Assembly (NCBI GenBank): GCA_024697625.1
Contig: JAILFJ010000122.1
Coordinates: 1-50,023, forward strand
DNA length: 50,023 nucleotides
Direction: 5' to 3'
From: Oscillospiraceae bacterium
Lineage (GTDB): Bacteria; Bacillota; Clostridia; Oscillospirales; Oscillospiraceae
The notes under the pieces are model-generated. The model searched no databases. It was not told the origin of the DNA and saw only the letters and a list, made by a program, of their open reading frames with translations. The stretch's first letter is position 1. Each line of letters begins with the position of its first letter. Positions 49,223 to 50,023 of this stretch are shown here, piece after piece. Both the position numbers and the translations under genes were made by a program.

Positions 49223-50023
49223 ATGAAAGAAATGAAGATCGGTATTCTGGGCGCGACGGGCGCCGTCGGCCAGGAGATGCGCAAGGTGCTGGAGGAATAT
49301 CAGATCCCCGTCAGTGAGCTGAGACTGCTGGCCAGCGCACGCAGCGCCGGCGAGAGTGTGAAGTTCCAGGGCAGGGACGTCGTGATCCGTGAGGCGACCG
49401 ACGACAGCTTTGAGGGGCTGGACTATGTGCTGGGCGCGGTCGAGGGCGACATGTCCCGCCGTTTTGCCCCCGCCATCAAAAAGAGCGGCGCCGTCTACAT
49501 TGACAACAGCTCTGCCTTCCGCCTGGAGCCGGACGTGCCCCTGGTGGTACCGGAAATCAACGGCGAGGACGCCCTTCAGAACCACGGGATCATTGCCAAC
49601 CCTAACTGCTGCACCATCATCGCACTGATGGCCGTTGCCGGGATCGCGAAGCTCTCTCCGATCGAGAATATGGTCGTCTGCACCTATCAGGCCGTCTCCG
49701 GCGCGGGACAGAACGGCATCCGTGAGCTGGAACAGCAGATGAAGGCCCTTGCAGAAGGCGGGAAGCCGGAAGTCAGAACCTTCGCCACGCAGATCGCCAT
49801 GAACGTCATCCCCTTTATCGACGCACCCTACGGCAACGACTATACCAAGGAAGAGATGAAGATGCAGAACGAAGGCCGAAGGATCCTGCACGCGCCGGAT
49901 CTGAAGGTCAACTGCACCTGCGTCCGCGTGCCGGTCATGCGGTCTCACTCCATCGCGGTGACGCTGAAGACCGCGGAAAAGGTCTCGGTGGAGGACGCCA
50001 AGGCGGCGGTCGCGGCCTATCCC
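49223..50023 (+). CDS. asd: Aspartate-semialdehyde dehydrogenase, cut by the window end
   Basis: 267 codons without a stop; the full protein should be about 330-360 residues. AAAGGAG precedes the ATG at 49223. The NADP motif GILGATGAVGQ is at residues 7-17. The catalytic Cys129 lies in NPNCCTI, where the residue after it is Cys instead of the usual Ser. The acid-base His region should be near 240 (RSHS visible). It reduces aspartyl phosphate to the semialdehyde used by Hom. It follows lysC by 47 bp. Confidence 0.93.
   Translation, partial: MKEMKIGILGATGAVGQEMRKVLEEYQIPVSELRLLASARSAGESVKFQGRDVVIREATDDSFEGLDYVLGAVEGDMSRRFAPAIKKSGAVYIDNSSAFRLEPDVPLVVPEINGEDALQNHGIIANPNCCTIIALMAVAGIAKLSPIENMVVCTYQAVSGAGQNGIRELEQQMKALAEGGKPEVRTFATQIAMNVIPFIDAPYGNDYTKEEMKMQNEGRRILHAPDLKVNCTCVRVPVMRSHSIAVTLKTAEKVSVEDAKAAVAAYP

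Overview
The window looks like chromosome of a GC-rich, anaerobic, Gram-positive Clostridia-type bacterium (Bacillota), probably from gut or rumen. Supporting signs are WhiA, a bifunctional Rel, a clostridial-type long RecJ, near-consensus sigma-A promoters (TTGACA-17-TATAAT), strong AGGAGG ribosome sites, a TPP riboswitch, tripartite tricarboxylate transporters (TTT) and a Tat-exported flavin reductase. No lineage below class can be assigned from the sequence alone. I see no rRNA, tRNA, CRISPR array or prophage. The only mobile DNA is the 3' end of a group II intron at the left edge.

Layout, left to right. 1-2.3 kb: group II intron tail, a zinc-ribbon membrane protein, a 5' stub of a flavodoxin-like gene, and a membrane diguanylate cyclase. 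2.4-4.4 kb: a GH3 beta-N-acetylhexosaminidase (NagZ-like). 4.4-7.9 kb: a two-gene unit of an 888-residue Fe-S/FAD oxidoreductase and a HypA-like nickel chaperone. 8-18 kb: one long leftward run that reads recJ, rel, metallo-beta-lactamase hydrolase, sugar-1-P nucleotidyltransferase, galE, HAMP/SpoIIE phosphatase, PTS-like permease. The permease has no IIB domain and its IIA domain lacks the phosphorylated histidine. 18.1-18.7 kb: moaC plus a tiny basic ORF. 18.8-22 kb: a TPP-riboswitch-controlled thiamine-precursor ABC transporter with a thiamine-binding protein. 22.1-25.1 kb: a Tat/FMN/FAD reductase divergent from a MerR regulator, with a textbook 19-bp-spacer MerR promoter. 25.2-28.4 kb: TTT cassette 1 (leftward tctC-tctB-tctA). 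28.6-34.2 kb: moaA-whiA-dnaE. 34.3-36.4 kb: a large secreted protein. 36.5-40.6 kb: TTT cassette 2 (rightward tctC-tctB-tctA) coupled to an alpha/beta hydrolase. 40.7-42.9 kb: an Rrf2 regulator divergent from proC and a DUF364-like gene. 43-44.6 kb: a membrane protein with zinc-finger and KTSC-like domains. 44.6-50 kb: aspartate-family biosynthesis (thrC and an ACT protein leftward; hom, lysC and a cut asd rightward).

How the parts fit. Two organic-acid uptake cassettes, a regulated exported flavin reductase and an Fe-S/FAD oxidoreductase point to anaerobic use of carboxylates as electron acceptors or carbon sources; the substrates cannot be read from sequence. Both TTT cassettes carry a nearly identical hairpin just after tctC, which would let the binding protein be made in excess over the permease. 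The long recJ-rel run joins stringent response, a PP2C-type phosphatase and a phosphotransfer-deficient PTS permease on one apparent transcript, the most unusual grouping here.
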